From positions 32,642,514-32,706,513 of the forward strand of contig CM060177.1 in the NCBI GenBank assembly GCA_030549775.1: a DNA stretch of 64,000 bases, in the 5' to 3' direction. Positions 12,672 through 24,849 of the stretch are shown here, one piece after another. The notes under the pieces are model-generated. The model did no database searches. It saw only the letters and a list, made by a program, of their open reading frames with translations, and was not told where the DNA came from. Position 1 is the stretch's first letter. Every line of letters begins with the position of its first letter. The DNA is from Tamarix chinensis (lineage: Eukaryota; Streptophyta; Magnoliopsida; Caryophyllales; Tamaricaceae). Made by a program: the position numbers and the translations under genes.

Positions 12672-12893
12672 ATTAAATGATGAGGTATGATATTCAAATA
12701 ATGGGGTATAGTATAGAAATAATGGGATATGATATTCAAATGATGGGGTATGGTGTTTAAATGATAGGGTATGGTGTAGAAATGATGGGGTATGGTGTTG
12801 AAATGATGGGTTATTGTGTACAAATAATGGGGTATTGTGTATAAATGATGAGGTATGATGTATAAATGATGGGGTATGATGTCCAAAATTGAA
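12672..12893 (-). repeat. 21-bp minisatellite, about ten copies
   Basis: The unit resembles GAAATGATGGGGTATGGTGT plus one base, repeated with substitutions. Because 21 is a multiple of three, the minus strand stays open in two frames across the array, giving 7-residue repeats of HHTPSFx type at 12630-12911. I treat the ORFs as a by-product of the repeat. Confidence 0.85.
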
Positions 12894-13987
12894 ATTATCA
12901 AAGTTAAACAATTTGATGCGTAATCACAGTGTTCAAATTGCAAGTTTGCTTAGTAAGTGAATAAAATTAACCATCATAATCGATATCATTAAATAATGTA
13001 ATGTAATTTAATCATCATATTTACCAATGAAATACATTCACCATTAATGCATTGTTCTCATTAATGTTCTTGAAGAACTAGGAATTTGGGTGAGTTGTGT
13101 CACTTGAGATTGAATAAAATAATGCTCTTGATTAAATCTTCTCCCTCTTTCTCTAGCTCTTGAACTTCCACTTACCTTTTCCTCTTGTTCTTTCTCCCTG
13201 TGCTCATATTCTTCTAATTCTTCACCAACTTCTTGCCAAGAGGACTCACCCCATTAATATTAATTCATTCATTGCTCTTTAACATTCCACAAGGTTAGTT
13301 GATTTCTTGATTAAGCACTTGAGTTTTCTAACCGCAAACTTCATAATTGTGATAATAATATTAATTAATTCATAGCAGCATACCCCTAATATAATAAATA
13401 ACACTATACACCATATATAATAACATGGCATGCCAATTTTTGTATTATTCTTACATGTGTTTGATATAGATATGTTGAAATATGACACTCTTACAGTAAA
13501 GTTAGTGGTGTAATAAGAGGGCGAGTGATGCACCAATACCACTCCTTATAATTTTCTTTGAATTGCATATCATTTGAACGATCATCAAATGCTACAATAC
13601 TAACATCCTCGCTATGAATCCATTTCTAAATGTATTACATATGAAATTCTTACCAATTTGTGAAGTGCTTACCACATTTGTCCATTTTATGATTTTTCCA
13701 TTTAAGAGGTGTGGTAGTGCAGGAATCAGTTGCCCATACCAAATTATCTTAACACACAGTCAAGACAATACAACTCTACAAACTTATAACAAATATTTAG
13801 ACTATGCTCAATCCATAACCCGTGGTTTGCTATGATTGATGTGGGAGGTCGTCATACACATCAATATAAGGCATCTATATCACCCCAAATCACTTGTTCA
13901 ATATACATTCAAATAACAACATATCAATATTGAGTATATCTTTAAAAAAAATTAGGAACAAATAGGAAAGGTAACATTCAAGCATAC
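12894..13987. other. AT-rich stretch with one exon-like patch
   Basis: The minus strand at about 13250-13176 is open and charged (WQEVGEELEEYEHREKEQ), followed by a good donor, AAAG|GTAAGT. This resembles a coiled-coil-rich exon. Nothing else is recognised. Confidence 0.35.
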
Positions 13988-14728
13988 CTCAATCATCATA
14001 TCTAAATAGTCTCTATAAAATCCAAAATATCTATAGGGATTTTTGTAAAAGATCTTGGTTCCCAACTGTATGCAAATTGTTCCCACCCATCATAATCATT
14101 TCCTTAAAGTAGGATAAACAAGCCACATTATAATAAAATATTACTATTGACAAGTAATTACCTTTGCACTAATGTCTTTATGATTTAGCCTCAATAACAA
14201 CATCAACACCAATGCCAGGCAAGCATTGATGGTGACCCATTACCTCAATACATGAGATAGCTAGAGCTCTTATGGTAATCATCTCCTATGAACAAAGATA
14301 TATTATTAAAATTCATTAGTTAAATTAACAAAGGATATAAGTTAAAAAATAATATACCATATCCAAAAATAAGTACCTGTAATGGCACTATGTAAAAATC
14401 ATTTTCTTTAGTGCCACTATACGAAGCAAGACATAACCACAATATAAATAAGCCAATACAACAAAGCCCCAACTATAATTATAGATTTCTTCTAAGTCTT
14501 ACATATATTGTAGAAATATTAAAGAGACCCAGTGTCCTTATTTAGTATGAAATAATAGCTTTCATAATACTATGAGGATCCATGGTTTAGCATGAAATTG
14601 TACCTTCATGTTGTTAGCTTCATCAAGGAGCTCTCCAAAGTCAGTAATAGGCCAAACTAGATCCAATAATATACCTTTGATATCAAATCCATACCAAAAA
14701 TATATGTGCTAGGCTTCCTATCATCAAT
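13988..14728 (-). pseudogene. Exon-like relic of an unidentified multi-exon gene
   Basis: Four coding-like blocks lie in order on the minus strand. (1) About 14728-14604, containing GIDDRKPSTYIFGMD and, after a frame slip, WPITDFGELLDEANNMK, then donor GTACAA. (2) About 14440-14377, ending GTKENDFYIVPLQ, then donor GTACTT. (3) 14285-14162, after acceptor CATAG, reading MITIRALAISCIEVMGHHQC and onward, with a stop or slip near its end, then donor GTAATT. (4) 14065-13988, 26 open codons with FYKNPYRYFGFYRDYLDMM, then donor GTATGC. Blocks 2 and 3 join in phase. The in-frame stop in block 3 and the slip in block 1 argue for a decayed gene or captured fragment. I do not recognise the protein. Confidence 0.45.
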
Positions 14729-15702
14729 CCCTTTTATACTAAAAAAAGGAATAAAGAAAAGGCATACACCATGTTATCGTAGAATCAGAAATGGGAAGCT
14801 AACAACTACGTCTAGGAAAGGAAAAAAGGATTTAGATAAAATATCTCAGCTGCACATATCATAGTAGTTTAAAAACATTATAAGCACGAATAGTAATAAG
14901 AGACAACAATTGACAGCAAAATTAAAACTTAAAGTTTGATATTATGTCGTGAAAGACTTCACTATCATGAAGTGAAATTCATCTGGAATTCACTACAAGT
15001 CCCTTCTTATCCAATTAACACAAAGCCTCTAATACTATGCACTCATGATAAGAGGAATGGAATTACATATTCAATGCTAATAATTTTTGTGAAGATCAAA
15101 GAGAGAGAGAGAGAGGTTATAAAACCAATTAAAATAGGAAAATTGTGTAAGAGTGGAATATCTTCCACTCCTAAAAAGAAGAAAAAATTGGAGGAAATGT
15201 TCACTTAAAGAACTAAAAAAACAACTTAATAAGGCAAAACAAAATGTTTGCAAGAATTTAAAATTTCAGCAAAAAGAATTCATTCTAAAATGTTCAAGTT
15301 TTGCTAAGAACCAAAAACTTGATTTGATTTCCTCACTTGTCACTTAAAATCTATCTAATTTAATGTTTTTTATAAGTATTTAAAAAGGGTAAATATCCAT
15401 AAAAAATTTATAAAAAAAATTAAACTAACAGTTTCTAAAAAAATAATTTTTTTATATAATTAATTTTTTAAGTAAATCCAAAGCTGAATTGATTGCAGGG
15501 TAAAGTTTCTGATAAAGTTCGTAACAAAAGTAATCTACCAAAGCAATTTTAGACCATTATTAATCCAAGCAATTATGTAAGACAAGTCACACTCCATATA
15601 AATTGTAAGCAAGATGGTCTAAGCTTTTTGCAGCACAATAGAGAAAGTAAAACATATAGAATGACACCTTAGCTTCGTTTATTTCCATAAAATAATAAGG
15701 AA

Positions 15703-15704
<2 letters not shown>
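14729..15704. other. AT-rich stretch, nothing recognised
   Basis: Short Lys-rich ORFs around 14936-15347 have no recognisable domain and fit composition-driven open frames. Confidence 0.4.

Positions 15705-15741
<37 letters not shown>
15705..15741. repeat. (AT)n microsatellite, copia target site
   Basis: An (AT)n run lies immediately left of the copia element. With the ATATG(GT)n run on the other side (24823-24849) it suggests the copia inserted into a compound AT/GT microsatellite. Confidence 0.9.
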
Positions 15742-15746
<5 letters not shown>

Positions 15747-16073
15747 GGAAAACAGATTAATTTGTGGTATAAATTTTCCCTCTTTATGAAATTTAAAATG
15801 AGCTAAAATAAATTGCAAAAAATAAAGTAGATGAGGACACTAATCTTTTTACATGGAAACCCTTCAAGGCGAAGGTAACAACCATGAAACATTTGGTCTA
15901 GTAAATCTCCACTATAATATAGTAGGATTAAAAAAATGACATCTTTAGTAAAGATTAGAGGATCTCTCTCAAATGACTTCACCCATTAAGGATGGATTAT
16001 GAGATGTAATAGTCTCCCTCACTTTTATGCGGCTCTATTTCTCACTCTTTAAAAGTGGATATCTCTCACTTTT
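15742..16073 (-). repeat. Copia 3' LTR, outer half
   Basis: It runs from TGTTGGGAAAACAG to the insertion point ..TCTCTCACTTTT. Its continuation is at 21098-21449. Confidence 0.9.
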
Positions 16074-16819
16074 TGTAACACCCCAAAATTCACTACTTTT
16101 TTAAAGCGTAAGCAATTAAATTAGAAACACTGAAAACCTGTGAATTCTGGAAATGTTACCACCACACTTAGTACCAGACCAGTTCTCTTCGACCATTCCG
16201 GTACCAAGTGCTAAGGCTAAAGAAAAGATCAACAATAAATTACAAAATTCATACAAACTAAACTTCAAATAATCATTAAATGGTTGTAAAACAAAATCAG
16301 AGTACGCATCAAGAAATGTAATTCATTTCCAAAAGAGAATTAAACTTACAACCAATAAAAGATTCATTAAAATACTCAATCGAGTAATGAATCAGAAAAT
16401 GATAAATACTATACCAAATAAATAACAAAAGGAATGAAATCGCGTAAAGAATGAATACGGCCACAACACTCTCAAACTTCGAACCAAACATGCTCAACAC
16501 TCAGCCCCAACTGATATCTCGCCCACATGCACAAATTCAGAAGGGCATACTACTCGTGGGAATGAGCAACACCCATGAAAAGGGTGACCAGTACGCTATG
16601 TACTGAGTAAGGTAACCGAACACTAAGGCCAACACATAAGCACATAAAATCATGCATAAGAATAAAAGATCATAAAGACCATCATCATATCATAATATCG
16701 ACCAATCATTCAGGTACATACATAAAGACCCAAACATAGTCCAGATTAATCACTTAATTAATCTTTTATCGAAATTCGATACACATCATGCCTTTTTATC
16801 AAATCCATGCGAATACGGA

Positions 16820-17200
16820 AGCCCCCACTATTATAGCTGGTGGATCGGAGGCACATAGGGCATCATAACCTAACCACTATGATAGCCGGTGGATTGGATA
16901 CACATATGACTACGCGCCCGAACCGTTATTCCTAACCAGTGGATCGGTTGGCTCCAGCACGCATGGTGTTCCACTGTAAGTAGTTAGTATCTTTTAGGCA
17001 TTTTAGCAAAACTCTGGTTTGCGGTTGTTGAGCTCGGGAACCCTCACTATTATAATCGGTAGATCAGTTTATGCATAGAGCATCCTACTCTAACCACTAT
17101 TATAACCGGTGGATCAGTCACACATAGGGTAAAAACCCTAACCACTATTCGGAACGGGTGGATCGGTTGGTCCCGTCTCAACGATCTTCCACTTTAAATA
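16820..17200 (-). repeat. Motif array in solo LTR 1
   Basis: Five to six copies of CCACTATTATANCCGGTGGATCGG-like units at 50-80 bp spacing. Confidence 0.85.
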
Positions 17201-18944
17201 ATTAGTGTCTTAAGTATCTTATTCAAAGCTTTCACCCTGGACATGCATAAGTCATCACACATCACAAATCATAAAATTCCACCATCATAATTACACTTAA
17301 ATCACCACATACACATGATAACAAAAAAAAAACCTAATCAGCCACCACATACCTCAATTAACCACAACAAACCATAGTTAACCACTCCAAACTCTATTTA
17401 ACCATACCAACCATAATTAGCCACTCCACACCTTAGTTAATCATAACAAACCACAATTATCCACTCCAACCTTAGTTAATCACAACAACCTAGAGTTCAT
17501 TACTCCAAACCCTAATTAAGTCTCTTCCATACCCTCATAATGCTCCACGTACTATTTTCCGTACAAAATAGTTCAACACCCAAATAACACTGACATTACC
17601 TTCCTTACATCCCAAATTAACTTTCCACACGTAAATTTCATACCCATGCAGACATTAGTCTCCCTATGCAAACCTTCAAACCTTTTTCATGCAAACCCTA
17701 AAATTCCACGTGAAACCCTAAATTCAACCATGCAAATCCTAATACCGTCATTCAACCATCAATACCACCATGGAAACCCTAATACCACCATACAACCATA
17801 AATACTACCATACAAACTATAAATACCACCATACAACCTTAATAACATCATACAAACCCTAATACCACCACAATGAAAACCCTAATGCCACCATGCAACC
17901 ATTAATACCACTATGCAAAACCCAAGATTTTATTATACAAAACCCTAAATTCAATCCACATAACCCAAAGATTCATCCATACCAAACCCTAGATTCAAAC
18001 CATATAAAACCCAAAGATTCATCCATACCAAACCAAGTATTCATCCTTACCAAACCCTAAATTCAAACCATATACAACCCAAAAATTCATCCATACCAAA
18101 CCCTAGATTTGAACCATATCAAACAAGAGATTCATCCATATAAAACCTTACACTAGATCCTTCCACACAAAACCATAAATTAGATTCTCCAAATCAAACC
18201 ATAAATTAAATTCTTCCATACAAAACCATAGATTAAATTCTCTCACACAAAATCATACAAAACCATAAATTAAACTTCCCCATATAAAACCATAAATTAT
18301 ATTCTCCATACAAAACCTCAAAAAATCGTAAATCAGATTCTTATACACGAAACCCTCAAATTCTCCATTTTATTCCTCTACTCATGAATCAATGGAATAC
18401 TTAGGTCAAATCACATCCCTTAATCAACTTCTTTCTCCATCCTCATTTTTCATCCTTTTCCCCGCACAAATCATATCAGCATCCTCATATGCATGTCTTA
18501 CAGGGTCACAACACATATTATCATACATAAATAATACACATGCCATACAAAACATACTTCAATTCCACTTCATATCATATACGACATAATTAATAATCAT
18601 AAACATAGAATGCATAGCATATGAAGCACATAATGCATATAAACACACAATGGCCTTAGTAAACCCTTACTTAAAAATGTCACCAGTCTTGGAGCACGCT
18701 CCTATATTACTAGAGAGCTTTGGTTGGGCTCACCTACTATGGGAAAAATACTAGGATTAGGTTTTCTGTTAAGAATGCTATTATTTCTAACTTATCCCAA
18801 GACCTTATTTTTAATTAAAAATTATTATATTAGAATTGACTCTACAAAATACTAGTAGAATATAAATAATAAAACTAATGTAGTTCAAAACAAAAGGTGA
18901 TATAAGGGTTTCTACCCTTCACCAAAATAATATGAGTAAAGATA

Positions 18945-18945
18945 A

Positions 18946-19016
<71 letters not shown>
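18945..19016. repeat. (AAT)n microsatellite within the solo LTR
   Basis: About 70 bp of TAA/AAT triplets. Other L copies carry (ATT)n at the matching position (45592-45630 and 45741-45763), so it belongs to the LTR design. Confidence 0.9.
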
Positions 19017-20569
19017 GAAGAACTAAATATTATAAATAAAGATAATATCAATAGTAATAATAATAATAACAATAACAATAATATATAAGCTTTAAAATTT
19101 AAAGTGGGGTTTTGACCCTACTTATAACTAATGACCTACTATTTATTAATATTAATAATAAAATTAGTAACATATATAAAAATATTGAATTAATAAAGAT
19201 AATGATAATATTATTATTAATGGTTATAAGAAAAATAGAAATAATAATTCTAAAATACATAAGTGAGAATGTTAATCCAATATTAGGGCCTAAGCTTTTT
19301 CAGGATAATAAATAAAATGTTAATAATAATTATTCTAATAATTTTAATTTTAATAATAATCAGAAGAATGATAATAAACATATAATAATTTAATTAATAA
19401 CTTAAATTTTGAAACTAACAATAAAATTATTTTATTTCCGCTCTCTACCCTGCAAGTACAATTCAACATAAATTTTATATCAAATAATAATAATATTTGT
19501 AGCAAGGAAATAATTATTATATTCAAATAACTACTAACAAATAACATAAAAAATATAATAATTTACAATAAATAGTAAATAGTGATTAAGAAGGTCTAGG
19601 GTTTCACCTTGACTTGGCGGGAATGGGCGGCACCGGTGGTGGTTCACGGCGGTGGCCGAAAAATAGAAGAAAAGAGGGAAAGATGGATGTTGGGAAAAAA
19701 GATAGGGAGAATTGAGGTGAGATAAGAGGTTTTTATGGTTTCCCAGGAGGAGAGGAACAAAATGATGGTGGTGGTGCAGCCAAAGGTGGCGGCGGACGGT
19801 GGTTTAAGGTTTCAGGGTAAAATTCTGGCAAAACAAGCAGCAAACTTTGCACGGTTATGGAGGCCCGTGCAAGAAGAATCAAAGGTTAAAAATAGTTTGG
19901 TTAACTAGAGGGTGTTGCAGGGAAGAATTTGGGATGTGGCGGTGGTGCTGAGGTTGGCTATCGCCGGTGGAAACGGCGTCTGAAGTCACGATAGTGGCAG
20001 CCTACACTTAGGGTTTTGGGTCCAAAACTCCTACCATTAGGCTATTTATAGATGGTAGATGAGATAATAGGGTGTTGAAGCTCGAGAGCGAGGTATTAAG
20101 TGCAAGAATTTGGGTGGCCGGTGGCAGTAATGGCTCGATGTCCGTTTTGGGGTAGTCCAAATTTTGCACGCTAGGAGAGAGAAAATGGGTGAGATTTAAC
20201 ATCCAATAATTGTGCCAATTTATTCTTGGAGTTAAGACGAAGACAATGAGACAAGAAATGGCCGGTATTAATCACCGTAGCCGAAGAAGCCATTGATGGC
20301 GGCCAGCGTTGCAGCGTCGTCGACGACGGGGAAAGGAGGAAGAAGGTAGAAGAAAGAAGGCGGACCGATCAGCCGGGAAAAAGAAAAGAAAAATAGGGAG
20401 AATCGGGCTGGTCGGTGCGGTGAGGGCGTCATTAAATGAAACGACGCGTTTCGGGAGTAACACGGATGAAACACAGCGCGTCAAAGACGGAAGAAGGGCG
20501 ACGGTCGCGCGGGCTGGGCCGTGCCGCAGAAGGAAGAAGGAAAGGGAAACTAGGCCACGAGCTGGCCCA

Positions 20570-20665
20570 GTTTGGCAAGAAGAAGAAAAAAAAAGAAAAA
20601 GAAAAGAAGAAGAAAGAAAAAGAAAGAAAGAAAAAGGAAGAAGGAAAAAGGAAAAAGAGAAAAAA
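20570..20665 (+). repeat. AAG-rich purine tract
   Basis: Nearly pure A/G over about 95 bp near the LTR end. Open frames across it (20309-20687) are Lys/Glu/Arg-rich composition artefacts. Confidence 0.8.
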
Positions 20666-21097
20666 AATAATGGTTTGGATTAATTAAATTAATTAGGTAT
20701 TTAGGTTATATTAAAATAATAATATTTAAATAAAATAATATTTAAATCCCTTTGTAGGCTAAATTAGGATTTTTAAAAGATTTACCATAAATTCCATTTT
20801 AATTAGCAAAACACCCAAATTTTCTTCCATTAAATTATTTATAAAAATAATATTAATTTAAAACTATTTTCCCATTCTTATTTTAAATAAAATAATTTAT
20901 TTAATTACTTTTCAAAATAACAGATTTCATTATCCAAAATACCAAAATTTCTCTAATAAAAATACTTACAAAATTCTTCTTAATATTTCCTAATGAATTC
21001 CTTTTTATTTTAATAAAATTAATTTATTTAAACAATTTTTATAATAAAATATCATTTAAATATAATTTATAAAATTAGAAATTTTTGGGGCATTTCA

Positions 21098-21449
21098 CTT
21101 TTGTTGTGGATGTTCTTCACAAATTATGAACCCTCTTGCCTTCTCCAAGTAAAGGTATTTATAGGTGAATATATGAACCAACATTACGTCACTCTAGCCT
21201 TCTCCATTTAAAGTTTCAACTCTAATAAATATGTGAAACTCCTAGAAAAGTAACTGAATGATCAAGTATGACTTCTTCCATAGATATAACTCCATGGGCA
21301 ATTAAATAATGTGTAACATATATTTACCAAGTCAAGAAACATAATGGTGCATTGAACACCACTAATTTCCACCATTTCATTATTAACTTATTTATACATT
21401 TTTTTTCTTTTATTTTTATATCCCTATTAAATAGGAGGGACCCCCAACA
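21098..21449 (-). repeat. Copia 3' LTR, inner half
   Basis: It resumes with the duplicated CTTTT and GTTGTGGATGTTCTTCAC, matching 24501-24520 of the other LTR, and ends GGGACCCCCAACA. Confidence 0.9.
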
Positions 21450-21460
21450 ATCTCCCCCTT
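21450..21460 (-). promoter_or_regulatory. Copia polypurine tract
   Basis: AAGGGGGAGAT on the minus strand, directly before the 3' LTR start TGTTGGGGGTCC. This orients the element. Confidence 0.85.
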
Positions 21461-21479
21461 CTATATTATAGGGCGGCAT

Positions 21480-24152
21480 CACCAAATCGGTACCTTCACA
21501 ATAATCATTGAATTTCTTAGTTGGTATCAATTTGGTTATTATGTAAGATCAATTATCATCGGTGTGAACTTTGTCCAGCTTAAGCAGCTTTTCTTCTAAC
21601 ACATCCCGTATCTAATGATATCAAACATCAATATGTTTTGTATAAGAGTGATAGGTTGCACTTTTTTACCACTATCCTAGCCTTGTAACTTGGTTTTGGG
21701 TTTTTCTCTCCTACTTTGATCTTGTAGATCCATTTGTTCTTCAAGGCTTGCATTCCTTTAGGTAATTTGATAAGATCATAAGTATAGTACTTATGCAAAT
21801 ATTGCATCTCCTCTTACATGGATTTTTCCATTTTACTTTGTGAGGATCAACCATTGCCTCATTATAGCTTTGAGGCTCCACCTCATATGTGAATGTCACG
21901 TACTGATCTAAAGGATATATAGTGGAAGATCATCTTACTCTAGTTGATCTCCACAATTGGGGTTGTTCCACTGCCTCACTAAACTTGAAAGACTCATCAT
22001 CATTAGTCTCTATCAATGAATCCTCTATTTATTCTATTAAGGACTCGTTAGGCATATCACTAGCTTCATCATCATTATTCTTGTTGGTTTGTTCCACTAA
22101 CTCATCACGCAGAATAAAAGATAAGTCATCTTCTTGTCGAGCACAAACTCTGGCTTTTTTGGCTCCTTGGTGTTTTTGACAGTCTGATCTTTGAAGAACA
22201 CAACATCTCAGCTTCTTACTATCCTTTTGGTCATAGGATTCCATAGGTGATATCCTAAGTCATCTTGAGGTGAGCTAAGATAGATACACTTATTGGTCTT
22301 TGAAACAAGCTTTGATATTTTGTCTTTAGGAATGTGGATGAGTGCACGACAATCAAACACCTTAGATTGATGATATGAGGACTTTCTTCTCATCCATACC
22401 TCCTCTGGGATATTTCCATCCAAAGGTCCTAAGGGCCAATGGTTAATAATGTAGACGGTTGTCTTGAATACTTCTCCCTAGAATTACTTAGGGAGTTTAG
22501 CATGAAGGAGTATGCAATGAACTCTTTCCTCAATCGTGCACTTCATTCTCTGAGCCACACCATTCAACTATGGTGTCTTTGGCGGTATCTTCTCAATTTT
22601 AATGCCATAGGACTTGCAATTAACTTCAAAAGGGTCACAATACTCTCCATAGTTATCAGAATGGACACATGTGAGCTTTCAACCAATCTCTATTTCCACC
22701 CAAACATAGAACTCCTTGAATGCCTTGAGTACTTTATCCTTTGTTTTCAACAAATACAACCAAAACTTTCTTAAGTGATCATCAATAAAAGTAACAAAAT
22801 ATAATGCAACACCAAGATATTTCTCATTCATAGAACATAAATCAATATACACCAAATTCAAAACATGTTTTATTCTACATGGTTGGCTATGTCTGTAATT
22901 AAAACTCTATGATGTTTTCTAGCCAAATAATGAGTGAACTATTTGAGTATCTTTACCTTTCATATTTGGGAGGATTTATCTCTTAGTGAGGGTTTGTAAT
23001 CCCTTCTTGCTTATATTCCCTAGCCTCTTGTGCCACAACTCTAAGCATGAATTATCATGGGTGATATTAGCTTCTCCCTTATATAATTCTACTTGAGTAA
23101 AATACAACGAACCTTCCTTTTTGCCTCTAGCAATGATCATGTTGTTTCTTGTGAGTTTCCATTTCCCAACACCAAATTGGTTTAGGTAACCGGTGTCATC
23201 TAATTTTACTATTGATATTAAGTTGAAGTGCATATCTGGAATATGTCTCACATCCTTCAATATGAGCTCACATCCTGTGTTGGTCATCAAGGTGATGCTC
23301 CCTATGCCTACTATCTTGCTTGTCATGTTGATTCCCATATTAACATTACTAAAGCTTCCACTTTAGTAGGTTGAGAAGAATTCTCCGTGTAGGATAACTT
23401 GGAAATAGGCACTTGACTCATCTATCCACGTGTTATCATCTTCCACAAGGTTAAGATAATTATCTTCCCCAAATAAAAGGACATCATCAATGTTTTTTTC
23501 ACCACAACAATTATGTTGTTCTCTTCTTCCTTCTTATTCAGGTTGATTTGGTAGAGCTTGACATTCCTATAATTTTTATCTCTCTTGAGTCTTGGCATTT
23601 TGACTTCTTTTGAATTCTAAAGCTTTCTTCTTTTGAATTCTTCATTCATTAAACTATTGGAGCTAGTATCCACTATGAGTTCACTTTCTAGGGCCAAGTT
23701 GCTAAGAGTGATGATAAGAGTATACCAAATGTGGGGTAGGGAGCTAAGGAGCAATAAGGCTTGCAACTCATCATGGGTATTCATCTCAATCTTCCCAAGG
23801 TGATTGACAATCCCCTTGAAGGTTTCTTCTTTTGAATCATGGACTCTAGTTTTGTCCATAATTCGTAGGCATTGGTGTAGGTAGACACATTCTCAAATAA
23901 ACTCTTATCAATAAACTTGTAGATCATAGCCACTAACTTTCCATTTAAAATTTTCCATTCCTCGTTGGTTGTATTTGTCTGTTGTTTCTCAGTTGTGATC
24001 GACACGTACAAATCTTTACAATATAAGTGGTTCTCCATCATTAACTTCCAATAGGAATAATTTTGTGTTGTAAGTTTGAACATGTCACCATTATGAGTGA
24101 TGCTTGACTCCATATTAAATAATATAAGAATATGATGGCTCAAAATAATCAC
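21480..24152 (-). pseudogene. Copia gag-pol relic (gag, pre-integrase, integrase, RT start, RNase H end)
   Basis: Gag begins at ATG 24113 (MESSITHNGDMFKL, then SYWKLMMENHL) and shifts frame near 23850 into HLGKIEMNTHDELQALLLL. The pre-integrase block ELWHKRLGNISKKGLQ lies at about 23030-22980. Integrase core pieces lie at 22861-22679 (VTFIDDHLRKFWLYLLK). The integrase tail is at 22423-22029 (HIPKDKISKLVSKTNKC). An RT start is seen near 21780-21690 (GMQALKNKWIYKIK). Then most of RT and RNase H is missing, and the usual pol C-terminus follows near 21640-21480 (IRDVLEEKLLKLDKVHT). Frame breaks and the deletion make it non-functional. Confidence 0.88.
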
Positions 24153-24164
24153 ACTTTGATACCA
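24152..24164 (-). promoter_or_regulatory. Copia primer-binding site
   Basis: TGGTATCAAAGTG on the minus strand resembles the initiator tRNA-Met PBS (TGGTATCAGAGC), four bases inside the LTR end. Confidence 0.75.
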
Positions 24165-24168
24165 CTAT

Positions 24169-24822
24169 TGGTAAAAATGGATTGATTTATTGAATAACTT
24201 TTCTCTCTTTATGAAATTTAAAATGGGTTAAAATCAATTTCAAAAAAAATAAAGTAGATGTAGACACCAAGATTTTTACATGAAAAACCCTTCAAGGTGA
24301 AGTTAATAATCATGGGACCTTTGGTCTAGTAAAACTTCCACTATAATATAGTAAGATTACAAAAATGACATCTTTAGTAAAAACTAAAGGATCTCTCTCA
24401 AATGACCTCACCCACAAAAGATAGATTAAGAGATGTAATAATCTCCCTTACTTTTTATGTGGCTCTATTTCTCACTCTTTATAAGTGGATACCTCTCACT
24501 TGTGTTGTGGATGTTATTCATAACTTATGAATCCTATTTCCTTCTCCAATTAAAGGTAATTATAGGTAAATATATGAATTACTATTACGTAACTCTAGCC
24601 TTCTCCATTGAGAGTTTCAACTCTAATTAATATGTAAAACTCTTAGAGAAGTACTTCTTCTATGGAAATAAACTCATGGGTAATAAAATAATGTGCAACT
24701 TCCATTTACCAAGTCAAGAAACGTAATGGTGTGTTAAACACCAATAATTTCCACTATTTCATTCTTGACTTTTTTTCTTCTTTTGTTGGTATAGCCCCAC
24801 CTAATAGAAGGGACCCCCAACA
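24169..24822 (-). repeat. Copia 5' LTR
   Basis: It is colinear with the split 3' LTR. Shared blocks include CTCTTTATGAAATTTAAAATG, CTAGTAAA..CTCCACTATAATATAGTA and GGGACCCCCAACA. The inner end is worn (TTGGTAAAA for TGTTGGGAAAA). Confidence 0.88.
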
Positions 24823-24849
24823 ATATGTGTGTGTGTGTGTGTGTGTGTA
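24823..24849. repeat. (GT)n microsatellite
   Basis: ATAT followed by about eleven GT units, directly right of the copia element. Confidence 0.95.

Larger units (their letters stand above)
16074..21097 (-). mobile_element. Solo LTR of family L, 5,024 bp, TSD CTTTT
   Basis: On the plus strand it starts TGTAACACCCCAAAATTCAC and ends TTTTTGGGGCATTTCA. Identical CTTTT flanks (16069-16073 and 21098-21102) prove a discrete insertion into the copia LTR. There is no PBS, PPT, second LTR or pol, so it is a solo LTR, probably left by unequal recombination. Block order: conserved hairpin (16155-16216), ACTGAGTAAGG (16600), GGTGGATCGG motif array (16820-17200), AAACCCTAA/ACCACCATACAA-rich repeats (17320-18370), an (AAT)n run, a GC-rich GGCGG zone (19600-20000) and a purine tract (20570-20660). 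Ty3/gypsy elements with multi-kb LTRs (Ogre/Tat or Tekay types) are the likely source; the lineage is unproven. Confidence 0.9.
15742..24822 (-). mobile_element. Ty1/copia element, internally deleted, LTR split by a solo LTR
   Basis: On the minus strand the order is 5' LTR 24822-24169, PBS, gag, protease remnant, integrase, RT start, a deletion, RNase H end, PPT, and 3' LTR. The 3' LTR lies at 21449-21098 and 16073-15742, split by the L solo LTR. Ends are TGTTGGG...CCCAACA on the plus strand. Flanking ATATA (15737-15741) and ATATG (24823-24827) fit a target duplication with one mismatch. Excluding the nested LTR and its 5-bp duplication, the 3' LTR is about 679 bp against 654 bp for the 5' LTR. 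The internal region is only about 2.7 kb, where a full copia element has about 4-5 kb, so the copy is non-autonomous. Confidence 0.9.

Noticed and set aside
16820..17200. CRISPR-like array (regular short palindromic repeats with spacers)
   Set aside because: Units are imperfect, spacers are related among copies, and the array is part of a plant LTR; no cas genes.
20309..20687. Lys/Arg/Glu-rich ORFs
   Set aside because: They arise from a GA-rich tract in the solo LTR.
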